Origin: an uncultured Alteromonadaceae bacterium
GTDB lineage: Bacteria > Pseudomonadota > Gammaproteobacteria > Enterobacterales > Alteromonadaceae
Length of the DNA: 64,000 nucleotides
Assembly: GCA_947503265.1 (NCBI GenBank)
Contig: CANNDC010000001.1
Span: forward strand, 1 to 64,000
Direction of reading: 5' to 3'
Shown here: piece after piece, positions 55,297 through 64,000 of the stretch
How positions within the stretch are numbered: position 1 is the first letter of the stretch
Layout of the letters: each line of letters opens with the position of its first letter
Notes under the pieces: model-generated
What the model was told of the DNA's origin: nothing
The model's database searches: none
Seen by the model: the letters and a program-made list of their open reading frames with translations, nothing else
Made by a program: the position numbers and the translations under genes

Positions 55297-56988
55297 TTAT
55301 CGAATAATCACCAAACCTTCGAAAGTAGAAGTATCTTGCTCTGCCTGATCGATCACGACTCTCACTTTTACAACTTCATTCCGTCCTTTGATCTTGTTAC
55401 CGGCAAACATAATGTGAGTTTTAGTGTAAGGCGCTAGTGCAGGAACAACAGCTCGATCAAAAACATGCCAGTTCTTATCTTTGTAGTACTCGATGCTAAT
55501 AGTAGAATCAACCGAGCTGACTTGACCAAAATTTTCAACTTCAACTCTAGCGATCAATTTCTTTGCATTCACCGAAAACTCAGGAAGTTTGCTCGATAGA
55601 AATGGTAATTCGTATTCAATCCAAGACAGTCTGGTAAACCCAAAAAGGGGCTCCTCTCGTTTAGTGCTGCCCAGTAGCTTGCCTGCGAAATCATCCTCAT
55701 TGAAGTCATTTTGAGTTGTGGCAAAGGTTAGCTCTAGGTCTTTACCAAGTTTTCTACTGGCAATAACACGCCCACCTCTGCCATAATTAACTTCCTGTGA
55801 TGCACCAAATCTAAGAGACTGAATATCGATTTCAGCAATAGGATCAAAGCCCGCCTCAGCACGAATTAACAGAGTTAACGCATCACCTTTCGCAGCGCTA
55901 GTTTTGTCAGTTATAAGTTCAACCAATCGACCTACACGTAGCGGTATACTGATATTCTTAGAACTGTGAATATCTTTCCCTAAATCTTGCTTTTTGGCAG
56001 TATCATTGACCGCAAAATTAGCTTGATACGCTCTGCCGTGTTGGTCTTGCAGTACCTTTATGCGCTCAAATTTGTACCAGTCTTCAACTCTCCCATCTTT
56101 ATGTCGAGCGATTCCAGGTTGGTATGCTACTCCAGGATCTAATTTCCAATGAAAGCCGTCTTTGGAGCGCATATAGTATGCAATACGACCCAGCCAGTCG
56201 TTAACAATCAGGTGATATTGTATATTGGTCCGCCAGATAACAGGATCTTCATAGCGCCCATCAAATTTAGGGTAAACGGACTCGGTCGACACTAGTTTAT
56301 AGGGTGGCAACCCAGTTTCGCTGACCCATATTCCGCCGCCTCTACCTACCATCAACATAGAACCGTCGTCTCGTTTAGCGAAGCTGCCGTTCGCCATATG
56401 ATCGACTATCTCTCGTTGGCGACTATCGAAATCAAATACTCGACGTTGCCAATCTCCGTTTAAATCTTTTGCATAGTAATAATGAAATGACCCATGTTCA
56501 TAGGAATACAGAAAAAAGCTACCATCTCGTAGTTGTTGAATTTCCGGATTGTGGCCCTGGCCAACCGTATTTATGACTCTGTATGGGCCGATTGAATTAT
56601 CAGAAATCCCATGAACTATTTCTGATTTGGGCCAAGCCATGTGTCCTTTAGGATTATCTTCAAGCCAGCGGCATACAAACAGATGAAATCTTCCTTGTTC
56701 ATCTTCATAAATGTTGCCACCCCAATAGGACCATTCTTGATCTTCGATTCCATTTTCAATATATCGCGGTTTGACTGCGTCGCGTCCCCAAGTATTACTA
56801 GTTAGCTTGCCAGTAACCGGTAAGGGTAGGAATCGCTCAATAAATTGGCTTCCTTTAACTAAGTTTTTCCATTCTTTTGGTAACTGTCTACTGGTATCTT
56901 CGGCTAAACAAAACAATGACACCATGCTTAAAAGTAATGTCAGCACCCAACTTTTGGGGCTAGTACTAGTTTTACTTGTGATGTTCAT
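55297..56988 (-). CDS. Secreted beta-propeller glycoside-hydrolase-like protein (family not recognised)
   Basis: 563 residues. The signal peptide (WVLTLLLSMVSLFCLA) is followed by a propeller-like domain (about 60-360) with short repeated blades: WSYWGGNIYEDEQGRFHLFVCRW, GHNPEIQQLRDGSFFLYSYEHG, GSFAKRDDGSMLMVGRGG, YEDPVIWRTNIQYHLIVNDW and AYYMRSKDGFHW. This pattern resembles five-bladed GH43/GH117-type enzymes, with candidate acids in the GHNPE and YEDPV segments. A C-terminal Ig-like beta-sandwich (about 375-563) follows. The neighbours (GH27, GH127, sulfatases) suggest an exo-acting enzyme on a sulfated or anhydro-sugar glycan. Family and substrate are unproven. Confidence 0.7.
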   Translation of the reverse strand: MNITSKTSTSPKSWVLTLLLSMVSLFCLAEDTSRQLPKEWKNLVKGSQFIERFLPLPVTGKLTSNTWGRDAVKPRYIENGIEDQEWSYWGGNIYEDEQGRFHLFVCRWLEDNPKGHMAWPKSEIVHGISDNSIGPYRVINTVGQGHNPEIQQLRDGSFFLYSYEHGSFHYYYAKDLNGDWQRRVFDFDSRQREIVDHMANGSFAKRDDGSMLMVGRGGGIWVSETGLPPYKLVSTESVYPKFDGRYEDPVIWRTNIQYHLIVNDWLGRIAYYMRSKDGFHWKLDPGVAYQPGIARHKDGRVEDWYKFERIKVLQDQHGRAYQANFAVNDTAKKQDLGKDIHSSKNISIPLRVGRLVELITDKTSAAKGDALTLLIRAEAGFDPIAEIDIQSLRFGASQEVNYGRGGRVIASRKLGKDLELTFATTQNDFNEDDFAGKLLGSTKREEPLFGFTRLSWIEYELPFLSSKLPEFSVNAKKLIARVEVENFGQVSSVDSTISIEYYKDKNWHVFDRAVVPALAPYTKTHIMFAGNKIKGRNEVVKVRVVIDQAEQDTSTFEGLVIIR

Positions 56989-57359
56989 ATGGTTTTGCGT
57001 CCTCCCCTAGAGACGTTAATTTCTCGTTTCTTAACAGCTGTATGTTCGAATTAGTAGCAACGAGTGTGGAGTGATTGTTTATTTTACATATTAACAAAAT
57101 AATTTATATATAAAATAAATAAAGAGCATCGATTGGGGAAGCGATTCATTATTGAAACGGTCGATAATCAACTGAAGAATATATCTTACATCCTACATTC
57201 CAGACACCGCAGTTTTCATAGTCTCATGCTAAAACTACAAAAAGTGAGCTTCAATGTTGGAAGTTCAAAGAATTAAGTTCTATCTATAAGTATCAAGTCC
57301 TTTATAGTTCGTAATTGTCATGTTAAAAAAGAGATGAATAGATCAAAAGGGATAACTGG
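56989..57359. other. Divergent intergenic region between propeller-hydrolase and GH27 genes
   Basis: 371 bases, very AT-rich around 57060-57120. As the divergent control region of two glycan-degradation units it should hold both promoters. AAAAGG at 57345-57350 serves as the Shine-Dalgarno of the GH27 gene. I saw no clear operator palindrome, repeat or RNA gene. Confidence 0.35.
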
Positions 57360-58610
57360 TTGGAAAAGAATAATTTGAGAGTCCTGATAAAAATAGTGCT
57401 CATCGTTTTATTGATTGCACCTACAAGTACATTGCTTGCGGATATAGCGAAGTCTCCACCTATGGGCTGGAATAGTTGGAATTGGTGGGGTAAACAAAAC
57501 ATCAATGAAAACGTGGTTAAACAAACAATTGATGCAATGATTGAAAAAGGCATAGCTGAAGCAGGGTACAATTACGTCATAGTCGATGGCGGTTGGCGGG
57601 AGTCCTATTTAGGGCCTAAAGGCGAGTTGCTGGTACATAAAAAGCGATTTCCCAGCGGTATAAAGGCCTTAGCCGATTATGCACATTCAAAAGGCATGAA
57701 ATTTGGTTTGCATACAGTACCAGGCTCTCATGACTGTGGTGGCGATCGAGTAGGCTCCTGGGGAGTCGAAAAAGTGCATGTCCAACAAATGGTCGATTGG
57801 GGAGTCGATTTCGTCAAGTTGGATAAATGCTATTTTTGGTTTGGCAATTCCCCTAAAGTGCCAAAGCGAATGGATCTTAGAAATCAAGGTTGGTTAATTG
57901 GCGACAATGTGAAGACAGCGTACAAGCGATGGCATGATTTGATTGATCAAAGTGGTCATTCAATCGTCCTCAGCGCGAGTGCCTACGAATTTTTCGATTT
58001 TTATCCAGAGTTAACACAAATGGGACGGACGACTCTTGATATCACGGCTAAATCCAATGGCGGAGCCTACTTCGATAAAAAACCTAAATACCATGTCAAC
58101 GTAATGGACATAGCCGAACAGAATAGTCGATATGCGAAATATGCAGGCAATGGCTATTGGAATGATCCTGATATGCTAATTACCGGCGGACAAGGGCTAA
58201 CTTTTGAACAGGAAAAAGTACACTTCGCGCTCTGGAGTATTATGACTTCGCCGCTATTCATTGGCAGCGATCCAATCAGTATGGGGCCAAAGGAATTAGC
58301 GCTTATTACCAATAAATTGGCGATAGAGATCAACCAAGATCCCAACGAGCAAGGCACCCGAATTCGTCATGTTGGAAAGAAAGAAATCTGGGCTAAAAGG
58401 CTCTCCAACGGCAATGTCGCCCTGTTACTGTTAAATCGCAGCGATAAAGAGTCGATGGACATCGGTTTTTCTCTTGAGGAAATTGGACTCACACCCAATC
58501 AACCGTTTGTTGATGTGTTTAACAACGAACATCAAGGTGTAGTTCGAAATAGTTTTAGTCAAAAAGTCGATCCCAGTTCAGGTGTGTTTTTGTTGATTGG
58601 CAAACGCTAA
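57360..58610 (+). CDS. Alpha-galactosidase, GH27
   Basis: 416 residues. A TTG start and a signal peptide (cleavage near LLA-DI, about residue 30) are followed by the GH27 barrel: SPPMGWNSWNWWG, VIVDGGWRESYLGPKGEL, FGLHTVPGSHDCGGDRVGS, the nucleophile in VDFVKLDKCYF (Asp155), the likely acid/base in GRTTLDITAKS (Asp227) and NGYWNDPDMLITG. It ends in the usual small beta-domain. It cleaves terminal alpha-galactosyl (or related) residues in the periplasm. It begins a plus-strand run with the epimerase and a sulfatase. Confidence 0.93.
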   Translation: MEKNNLRVLIKIVLIVLLIAPTSTLLADIAKSPPMGWNSWNWWGKQNINENVVKQTIDAMIEKGIAEAGYNYVIVDGGWRESYLGPKGELLVHKKRFPSGIKALADYAHSKGMKFGLHTVPGSHDCGGDRVGSWGVEKVHVQQMVDWGVDFVKLDKCYFWFGNSPKVPKRMDLRNQGWLIGDNVKTAYKRWHDLIDQSGHSIVLSASAYEFFDFYPELTQMGRTTLDITAKSNGGAYFDKKPKYHVNVMDIAEQNSRYAKYAGNGYWNDPDMLITGGQGLTFEQEKVHFALWSIMTSPLFIGSDPISMGPKELALITNKLAIEINQDPNEQGTRIRHVGKKEIWAKRLSNGNVALLLLNRSDKESMDIGFSLEEIGLTPNQPFVDVFNNEHQGVVRNSFSQKVDPSSGVFLLIGKR

Positions 58611-58680
58611 CTTTGCCATCAAAGCCAGTGATCGTGAATCAACGGAATTCAGTTTTATGTAGCATTGTATAGAGCACAAC

Positions 58681-59856
58681 ATGGATAAAAAACCGAGTAA
58701 AATGAAAAATCGATTTGCGAAATGGACTAAATTTCATATTACCACAAGCATTGCAATAGCTTTCTTTTGTTCTACAGCGGCATCATCCCCCATCAGTACG
58801 CAAGTTGAAAAATATGGAATACTCAGTGATGGCACCGAGGTTTATCAGTATTCTTTGAAAAATGGTCAAATTGGTCTAAAAGCAATTAATTATGGTGGGA
58901 TCATTACAGAAATAAGCGTGCCGGATCGAGATGGCAAGCTATCCAATGTGGTGTTGGGATACGACGATTTGCGTAGTTACGAAACCAAAAATAGATTCTT
59001 CGGCGCTATCGTTGGCCGCTATGCAAATCGCATTCGCAATGGCAGGGCGCTAATCGATGGGAAGCAAGTTCCTTTATCTAAAAATAAAGGCATTCATCAA
59101 ATACATGGCGGAGCTAAAGGTTTCGACAAGGTATTTTGGCAAGGTAAAACAGAATCGGGTAAAGATTTTAGTCGTCTTGTGCTTAGTTATAAAAGTGTGG
59201 CGGGTGAAGAAGGATTTCCCGGTAACTTAGACGTAACGGTCACTTACACACTACTCACCGACAATACCCTCAAGGTTGACTATCTTGCTACCACAGATGC
59301 ACCTACTGTGGTCAATTTAACTCAGCACAGTTACTTTAACTTGCGGCCTGAAACCCAACAAGATGTGTTATCTCATCAACTAAAAACGTACTCCTCCAAG
59401 TTTTTCCCTATCGATAAAGAAGGCTTCCCTGTTAAACCGGCTAAACTAGTTGCTGGCACTCCCTTTGACTTTTCACGTTTTAAGACGATTGGTAGTGCAC
59501 TAAATGAGCATGATGAGCAGTTGGAATTCGCCAAAGGCATCGATCACTACTTTTTGCGTCCACCACCATCAAATTTCCCTGAAATGGCAGAGATGGCCGT
59601 GCTGAAAGACGATGTGAGTGGCAGACAACTGAGTGTGTCTTCTACTGCTAGAGGTATGCAAATATATTCCGCCAATTATTTAAATGAGAGTGTAGTCGGA
59701 AGATCAGGTCAAAAATATAAAATCCACCAAGGCATATGCCTGGAAACGGGTGAATACCCAAATGCGCCGGCAGAACCTAGTTTTCCGAGTACTGAAATTA
59801 CGCCAGACAGGCCTTTTCAGTCCAGTACTGTATTTCGTTTTTCAGTAGCCAATTAG
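58681..59856 (+). CDS. Secreted aldose 1-epimerase (galactose mutarotase)
   Basis: 391 residues: an N-terminal signal (TTSIAIAFFCSTAASS), then the GalM-type beta-sandwich: YGGIITEISVPDRDGKLSNVVLGYDD, NRFFGAIVGRYANRIRNG, HQIHGGAKGFDKVFW (catalytic histidine region), VNLTQHSYFNL (second histidine) and the acid in QGICLETGEYPNAP. It interconverts alpha and beta anomers of galactose-type sugars freed by the neighbouring GH27. The exported location is unlike cytoplasmic E. coli GalM and fits extracellular sugar processing. Confidence 0.93.
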   Translation: MDKKPSKMKNRFAKWTKFHITTSIAIAFFCSTAASSPISTQVEKYGILSDGTEVYQYSLKNGQIGLKAINYGGIITEISVPDRDGKLSNVVLGYDDLRSYETKNRFFGAIVGRYANRIRNGRALIDGKQVPLSKNKGIHQIHGGAKGFDKVFWQGKTESGKDFSRLVLSYKSVAGEEGFPGNLDVTVTYTLLTDNTLKVDYLATTDAPTVVNLTQHSYFNLRPETQQDVLSHQLKTYSSKFFPIDKEGFPVKPAKLVAGTPFDFSRFKTIGSALNEHDEQLEFAKGIDHYFLRPPPSNFPEMAEMAVLKDDVSGRQLSVSSTARGMQIYSANYLNESVVGRSGQKYKIHQGICLETGEYPNAPAEPSFPSTEITPDRPFQSSTVFRFSVAN

Positions 59857-59976
59857 TAGTGCAGAACATGGTCGAAATGGCAAACTTCAATCAATAACGA
59901 AGCTCGCATTTTTGCACTTGCCTGAATGACGGTAAAATAAAAATGTCAACTTAGTCACAATTTAAAAGTGTTAATT

Positions 59977-61383
59977 ATGAATAATTTAAAAACTTCCATC
60001 GCTGCGTTAAGTCTCGTTCTCTCAGGACTCTTTGGTTGCTCATCCGAAGACGGAAAGCAGGTTTCGGATTCGGTTCAAGCCAACGTAAAGCCGAATATCA
60101 TCTTATTTTTTGTTGATGATCTTGGATGGACATCAAGAGAGAGTAAAAATAGCGCATTTGAAACACCAAACATCGAGAAATTAGCCGCAGAAGGTATGGA
60201 GTTCAGCAGTATGTATATCGCTTCTCCGACTTGCAGCCCAAGCAGAGCAACACTTGTGACTGGGCAGCATCCTGCAAGATTGAAGATGGTTCGACACATT
60301 CCCCACAAACCTAAATACGGATTTGACAAGTTTGGCAGGACAACACAACAGTGGAATTTGTGGGAGAAAGATCCTGCTCAGGTGCCGAGTGTAAATTGGT
60401 TAGATACAAAATACCTTACCTATGCAGAAGCCCTCAAAACTCAAGGCTATTACAATATGTTTTTGGGTAAATGGCACTTAGGACACGAAGGTTTCCACCC
60501 TACAGACAATGGGTTTGACCAGCAAATAGGCACTACCAATTGGGGACACCCACCTAGCTATTATCCTCCGTATTTCAAAAATACCGACGTTTACAAAGAG
60601 GTGAAAGATACCTATCTCACCGATAAACTCACTCAAGATGCGGTTGCATTTATCAATAGTTACGATAAATCCCAACCGTTTATGATGTCGATGTGGTATT
60701 ACGGCGTGCACACACCATTGCAAGGTAGGAGGGATCTGTTTGAACATTTTAAACAGAAAGGCCTAGCAGACAATGAAGCGCATTTGGCTGCTATGACCAA
60801 GGCTGTTGATGAGTCTATTGGTGATATTAGACAAGCGCTAGAAAGCAAAGGTATGGCGAATAACACCGTTATTATGTTTCTCTCAGACCAAGGTGGGTTA
60901 TTAGATAACTCTCCTTTGCGAGGCACCAAAAGAGTCGACACCTTATTTGAAGGGGGAGCCAGAGTGCCATTTATCGTCAGTTGGCCCGGCGTAACCCAAT
61001 CAGGTGTTATCAATGACAGTGTTGTTCAATCCACAGATTTGTTTCCCACCCTCGTTGAATTAACCGGGGGCAGTGTAGACAAATATGACAACCTTGATGG
61101 CGTATCTTTGCTAGACACGATTAAAAATAATCAGAAACTCAATCGCGGCGAACCCATTTTTGGTTATCGTGCGTACCAAGATTTGTATGCATCGGTAAGA
61201 GAGAATGACTGGAAATTGTTTGCTTATCGAAGTGGCAAGTTGGAATTATTCAATATCGCAAAGGATCCATCTGAACAAAATGAAATTGCTAAGCAGCACC
61301 CAGCGATTGTCGAAGAGTTGAAGCAGAAGCTCATCGATTGGGAAAAAGACGTTTCCATGGAAGCGTACTCTGGCGTTCAATAG
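59977..61383 (+). CDS. S1-family formylglycine sulfatase, lipoprotein
   Basis: About 468 residues: lipobox LFGC (Cys21), IILFFVDDLGWTS metal aspartates, the CSPSRATLVTG signature (Cys86 is the formylglycine site), YNMFLGKWHLGHEG and MFLSDQGG. A periplasmic exo- or endo-sulfatase acting on a carbohydrate; the position of the sulfate cleaved cannot be inferred here. Start set at the ATG at 59977 rather than the upstream GTG at 59968. It would need a formylglycine-generating enzyme encoded elsewhere. Confidence 0.92.
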   Translation: MNNLKTSIAALSLVLSGLFGCSSEDGKQVSDSVQANVKPNIILFFVDDLGWTSRESKNSAFETPNIEKLAAEGMEFSSMYIASPTCSPSRATLVTGQHPARLKMVRHIPHKPKYGFDKFGRTTQQWNLWEKDPAQVPSVNWLDTKYLTYAEALKTQGYYNMFLGKWHLGHEGFHPTDNGFDQQIGTTNWGHPPSYYPPYFKNTDVYKEVKDTYLTDKLTQDAVAFINSYDKSQPFMMSMWYYGVHTPLQGRRDLFEHFKQKGLADNEAHLAAMTKAVDESIGDIRQALESKGMANNTVIMFLSDQGGLLDNSPLRGTKRVDTLFEGGARVPFIVSWPGVTQSGVINDSVVQSTDLFPTLVELTGGSVDKYDNLDGVSLLDTIKNNQKLNRGEPIFGYRAYQDLYASVRENDWKLFAYRSGKLELFNIAKDPSEQNEIAKQHPAIVEELKQKLIDWEKDVSMEAYSGVQ

Positions 61384-61445
61384 AAAGAATTGCTCTTTTT
61401 TAGATTAGTAATCAGTTCAGCCCCGAGGTGGTTATATCCTCAGAG

Positions 61446-63494
61446 CTACAAATCGCCCCACACAATAGGGAAGAACACCGACATTTCGGCTTGCCCGCGG
61501 TTACTCCATGCATAATAAGGTACAAGTTGTGCCTTAACAGCTTTGAAATCGGGTTTAGTTATTTTGTCATACATTTTGTTTTCTGGTGAATTAGTACGAA
61601 TCAATAACTCGCCTTCTAGCGTCACAACTTGGTCATTGTTACCCGAGAAGTTATCTACTTTCTTGGGCGTAAACTGGGTATTGCTAGACAAGTAAACGTC
61701 TAAAATGTCAGTACTTTTGGGTAGGTCAGGCGATTCTGCTAGATAAACGATGGGGCCTCTACGCACGGCCACTTGATTTCGAATTTGCTCAATTAACGGG
61801 TTACCCTCAATAAAATCAACCGGCATCGGCATCTCTACGGTAATTTGATCACCTCGTTTCCAAACCCTATTTATTTTCGTGTACTGGCCAGAGCGAATAG
61901 GTGAAGATAGGGCTTTATCGTTTACTTTAACAACCGCATCTTTTGCCCAACCAGGAATACGAAGTTGAAATTCAACATTTGACTTCCTTACTTGGTCAAT
62001 TTCGATTTTTATCGAACCGTCCCAAGGATAGTTTGTCGTTTGTGTCAATTTGAGATTTGAGCCATCTAAAAGAGTGGTATCTAGGGTATTTCCACCATAT
62101 AAATTGACCGCTAGACCATTGTCAGTGAGGTTGTACGCCCAACCAGATAACTTTGCCAAAGTACGTACCAAATTTGGTGGGCAACAAAAACAATTTAAAT
62201 AGGCCTCACGATCTATAGTAGCGGTGACATCTTTCTGGCCGAATCTATCGGTGTGTATCCTATGACTACGTCTAAGTGGATTAGTGTAAAAGTAGGCTTT
62301 GCCATCGGCACTAATGCCTGATAGAGCGCTGTTGTAGACTACGGTCTCTATAACATCTGCATGCTTAGCTTCTCCGGTTAGAGACAACATACGCCAGTTG
62401 AACATGGCATTGGTAATGTTTGCACAGGTTTCATTGTAGGCGGTTGAATTAGGCATGTCGTATTCACCAAGAAAGGCTTCATGGACCATATCTTTATTAG
62501 ACGAAACACCATGGTGAGCTTGTCCTACTGCACCCGTTAAATACATTTTCTTTTCCGTTGCATTGCTCCAGACTCGGTTTAATGCATCTAACAGGGCTTT
62601 TTCACCTGTTTCCGCATAAACGTCTGCGGCACCAGCATAAAAGTACATTGCCAATACAGCATGACCAACAGCTTCACCTTCTTTTCTAAACGGGGTTCTC
62701 TCTTGCGTCATGTCGCCAGTCATGTTCAATCTGACAGACTCATCGTGTTTGGTGTTGCCACCACGAGCATTGATAAACTGCTCCGCTAGTTTGAGATAGC
62801 GCTTGTCTTTAGTTTCTCTATAAAGTTCAACAAGGCCAACTATTTGAGTTTGGTTAAAACCAAAGCGGCGCAGTTTTTTCGGACGAGTATGAAACTTATC
62901 GTAGATTAGATTGGCATTCTTAATGGCGATATCTAGAAAGTTAGTTTTGCCCGTGACTCTATGATGGATAATCGCTGCATTAATCAAATGACCGCTATTA
63001 TACATTTCGTGGGCTTTACGATTTTCGTAAGGAGGAATTCCCTTAATGATGGAGTGGGTTTGTAAGTATCCATCTGGACGTTGTGCTTTGCCTATCACAG
63101 CTATTATTTCATCCAATTGTTTTAGCAAGGCTTTATCTTTATTGATTGCATAAAGGTATGCGGTCGATTCCATCCACTTATAAAAATCACCATCATGGAA
63201 TTGAAAACCTTTTGCTTTGCCTTCCTTTAACCCCGCCGCAATTTTGAAATTGTTGTATCCGTGACCGATATCTCCTTTTAACAACTCGCCCATGTATGGA
63301 ACCATGGCAGATTCAACCAGCTTGAATTTGTCGGCCCAAAACCCGTTAGTCCATTTTGCATCACCAATGTTAATACTTCTAAACTCAACGTGAGGGCTAT
63401 CCACATTGTGCACTATGCCTTTGTCAGCAGCTTTGGTGGCTGAAGTATATGAAACAAAAATGCTAACTAATAATATCGACAATTTAATTTTCAT
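61446..63494 (-). CDS. GH127 (DUF1680) glycoside hydrolase
   Basis: 682 residues with a signal peptide (IKLSILLVSIFVSYTSATKA). The (alpha/alpha)6 barrel begins FRSINIGDAKWTNGFWADKFKLVESAMVPYMGELL. The GH127 catalytic cysteine/zinc site is present: Glu355 and Cys357 in AYNETCANITNAM, and the CFCC cluster with Cys435, Cys437 and Cys438. Characterised members are beta-L-arabinofuranosidases, with others acting on anhydro-D-galactose of carrageenan oligosaccharides. In the context of sulfatases and GH27 the latter is plausible (inference). It is convergent with the upstream sulfatase gene. Confidence 0.93.
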   Translation of the reverse strand: MKIKLSILLVSIFVSYTSATKAADKGIVHNVDSPHVEFRSINIGDAKWTNGFWADKFKLVESAMVPYMGELLKGDIGHGYNNFKIAAGLKEGKAKGFQFHDGDFYKWMESTAYLYAINKDKALLKQLDEIIAVIGKAQRPDGYLQTHSIIKGIPPYENRKAHEMYNSGHLINAAIIHHRVTGKTNFLDIAIKNANLIYDKFHTRPKKLRRFGFNQTQIVGLVELYRETKDKRYLKLAEQFINARGGNTKHDESVRLNMTGDMTQERTPFRKEGEAVGHAVLAMYFYAGAADVYAETGEKALLDALNRVWSNATEKKMYLTGAVGQAHHGVSSNKDMVHEAFLGEYDMPNSTAYNETCANITNAMFNWRMLSLTGEAKHADVIETVVYNSALSGISADGKAYFYTNPLRRSHRIHTDRFGQKDVTATIDREAYLNCFCCPPNLVRTLAKLSGWAYNLTDNGLAVNLYGGNTLDTTLLDGSNLKLTQTTNYPWDGSIKIEIDQVRKSNVEFQLRIPGWAKDAVVKVNDKALSSPIRSGQYTKINRVWKRGDQITVEMPMPVDFIEGNPLIEQIRNQVAVRRGPIVYLAESPDLPKSTDILDVYLSSNTQFTPKKVDNFSGNNDQVVTLEGELLIRTNSPENKMYDKITKPDFKAVKAQLVPYYAWSNRGQAEMSVFFPIVWGDL

Positions 63495-63520
63495 ATTTAA
63501 TACCTAGTGTATTTTCGCAT

Positions 63521-63530
63521 TGAACGTTCA
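63521..63530. promoter_or_regulatory. Palindrome TGAACGTTCA upstream of GH127 gene
   Basis: A perfect 10-base palindrome 27 bases upstream of the GH127 start, in the only place a promoter could be between it and the DsbC-like gene. It has the look of a LacI- or GntR-type half-site pair but is short; no matching copy was found upstream of the other locus genes. Confidence 0.3.
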
Positions 63531-63569
63531 GGCCTATTTTCTATACTACAGGGTTTTGATTAATGGCAT

Positions 63570-64000
63570 CTAATTCTTTGGTACACGGCTATCTATGCTC
63601 TGAACTATGGCAAGCAGTTCTTCAGCACTGTGATAACCAGATAGCATCAAACCACTACTAAACACTATGGTGGGTGTTCCGGTAACGCCGATTCGTTTTG
63701 CCAGTTTGAAATGTGATTCTATTGGAGCATATTCACAGTCATCTAGTTCAGTCGTTAAACCTTGCTGGAGTATCGGCAGCATTTCTTTCGGGTCGGTGGA
63801 ACACCAAACGGCCTCTAGTTTCGAATGAGAAGGCGTGTAAAGACCTGCCATCGGATAAGCTAGATACCTAACTTTGACTCCGTTGCGGTTAAGTGCATCG
63901 ATTTCATTGTGGAGCTTGCTGCAGTATGGGCAATCAACATCTGTGAAAATGCTTATTTCTGCTATTTCTGATTGTGCCGAAATAGCAGGGTAAATAAGCA
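63570..64000 (-). CDS. DsbC-like thiol:disulfide interchange protein (partial, 5' end beyond window)
   Basis: The minus-strand frame is open from 63570 to the window edge (143 residues). It contains FTDVDCPYCSKLHNEIDAL (CxxC active site CPYC), VKVRYLAYPMAG, IGVTGTPTIVFSSG (the cis-proline loop TGTP) and GYHSAEELLA, a clear match to the catalytic domain of DsbC. It acts in the periplasm to isomerise or oxidise disulfides. Just upstream the frame reads LIYPAISAQSEIAEISIFTD, where AISA-Q could be a signal peptidase site; if so, the protein lacks the DsbC dimerisation domain. The start lies outside the window. Confidence 0.88.
   Translation of the reverse strand, partial: LIYPAISAQSEIAEISIFTDVDCPYCSKLHNEIDALNRNGVKVRYLAYPMAGLYTPSHSKLEAVWCSTDPKEMLPILQQGLTTELDDCEYAPIESHFKLAKRIGVTGTPTIVFSSGLMLSGYHSAEELLAIVQSIDSRVPKN

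Overview
The window is chromosomal DNA from a marine gammaproteobacterium, most likely of the Alteromonadaceae (Paraglaciecola/Glaciecola/Alteromonas-like). This is inferred from E. coli-like synteny (slmA, coaBC, radC, rpmB, rpmG, mutM, coaD, waaA), low-to-moderate GC, an imuA-imuB-dnaE2 mutagenesis cassette, and a sulfatase/glycosidase locus of the kind used on red-algal galactans. No plasmid, prophage, CRISPR array or tRNA gene was seen.

Layout. 1-4660: 3' end of a 5S rRNA gene with its terminator, then a yjbEFGH (gfcABCD-like) exopolysaccharide operon and a hotdog thioesterase. 4738-9975: SOS-controlled imuA-imuB-dnaE2 on the minus strand, with a perfectly palindromic LexA box. 10112-14753: a 45-codon small ORF coupled to a HEAT-like gene whose 3' end lies inside a MITE, then EVE, DUF885, DUF1820 and metallo-beta-lactamase-fold genes. 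14860-20336: housekeeping block (slmA, coaBC, radC, rpmB, rpmG, mutM, coaD). 20508-27920: surface polysaccharide genes (Wzi-like protein, glycosyltransferases, kdkA, heptosyltransferase, waaA). 28061-32149: tight three-gene operon of a PstS-like periplasmic protein, an outer-membrane barrel and a GGDEF-EAL receptor. 32316-46356: kbl-tdh, glpE-glpG, FliL-like, ubiC-ubiA, a chemotaxis receptor, ubiK, rep, a GAF-GAF-GGDEF-degenerate EAL protein, cytochrome c5 and htpX. 46406-48540: a second SOS gene (72 aa, unknown), a second MITE, DUF805 and an aldo/keto reductase. 48707-63494: sulfated-glycan degradation locus (sulfatase-esterase fusion, PhoD-like, cupin, ThuA, propeller hydrolase, GH27, aldose epimerase, sulfatase, GH127). 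The right edge cuts a DsbC-like gene.

How the genes fit together. The glycan locus encodes exported proteins throughout: lipoprotein or Sec/Tat signals precede two sulfatases, an alpha-galactosidase, a cysteine/zinc GH127 and a mutarotase. This suggests periplasmic or surface desulfation and exo-cleavage of a sulfated alpha/beta-galactan such as carrageenan. No TonB receptor or endo-hydrolase lies in the window, so the substrate is inferred. The yjb operon, Wzi-like protein and LPS-core genes form the cell surface, and two large c-di-GMP proteins and a chemotaxis receptor suggest sessile/motile control.

Two small mobile-element families are visible. One is a 195-bp MITE with 18-bp terminal inverted repeats, present as two copies that look identical, each with a 4-bp target duplication, plus one decayed copy. 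The other is a family ending in CTGTTGAYCTTTGC, with two diverged members. Functions come from reading the protein sequences against remembered family motifs; no database search was run.
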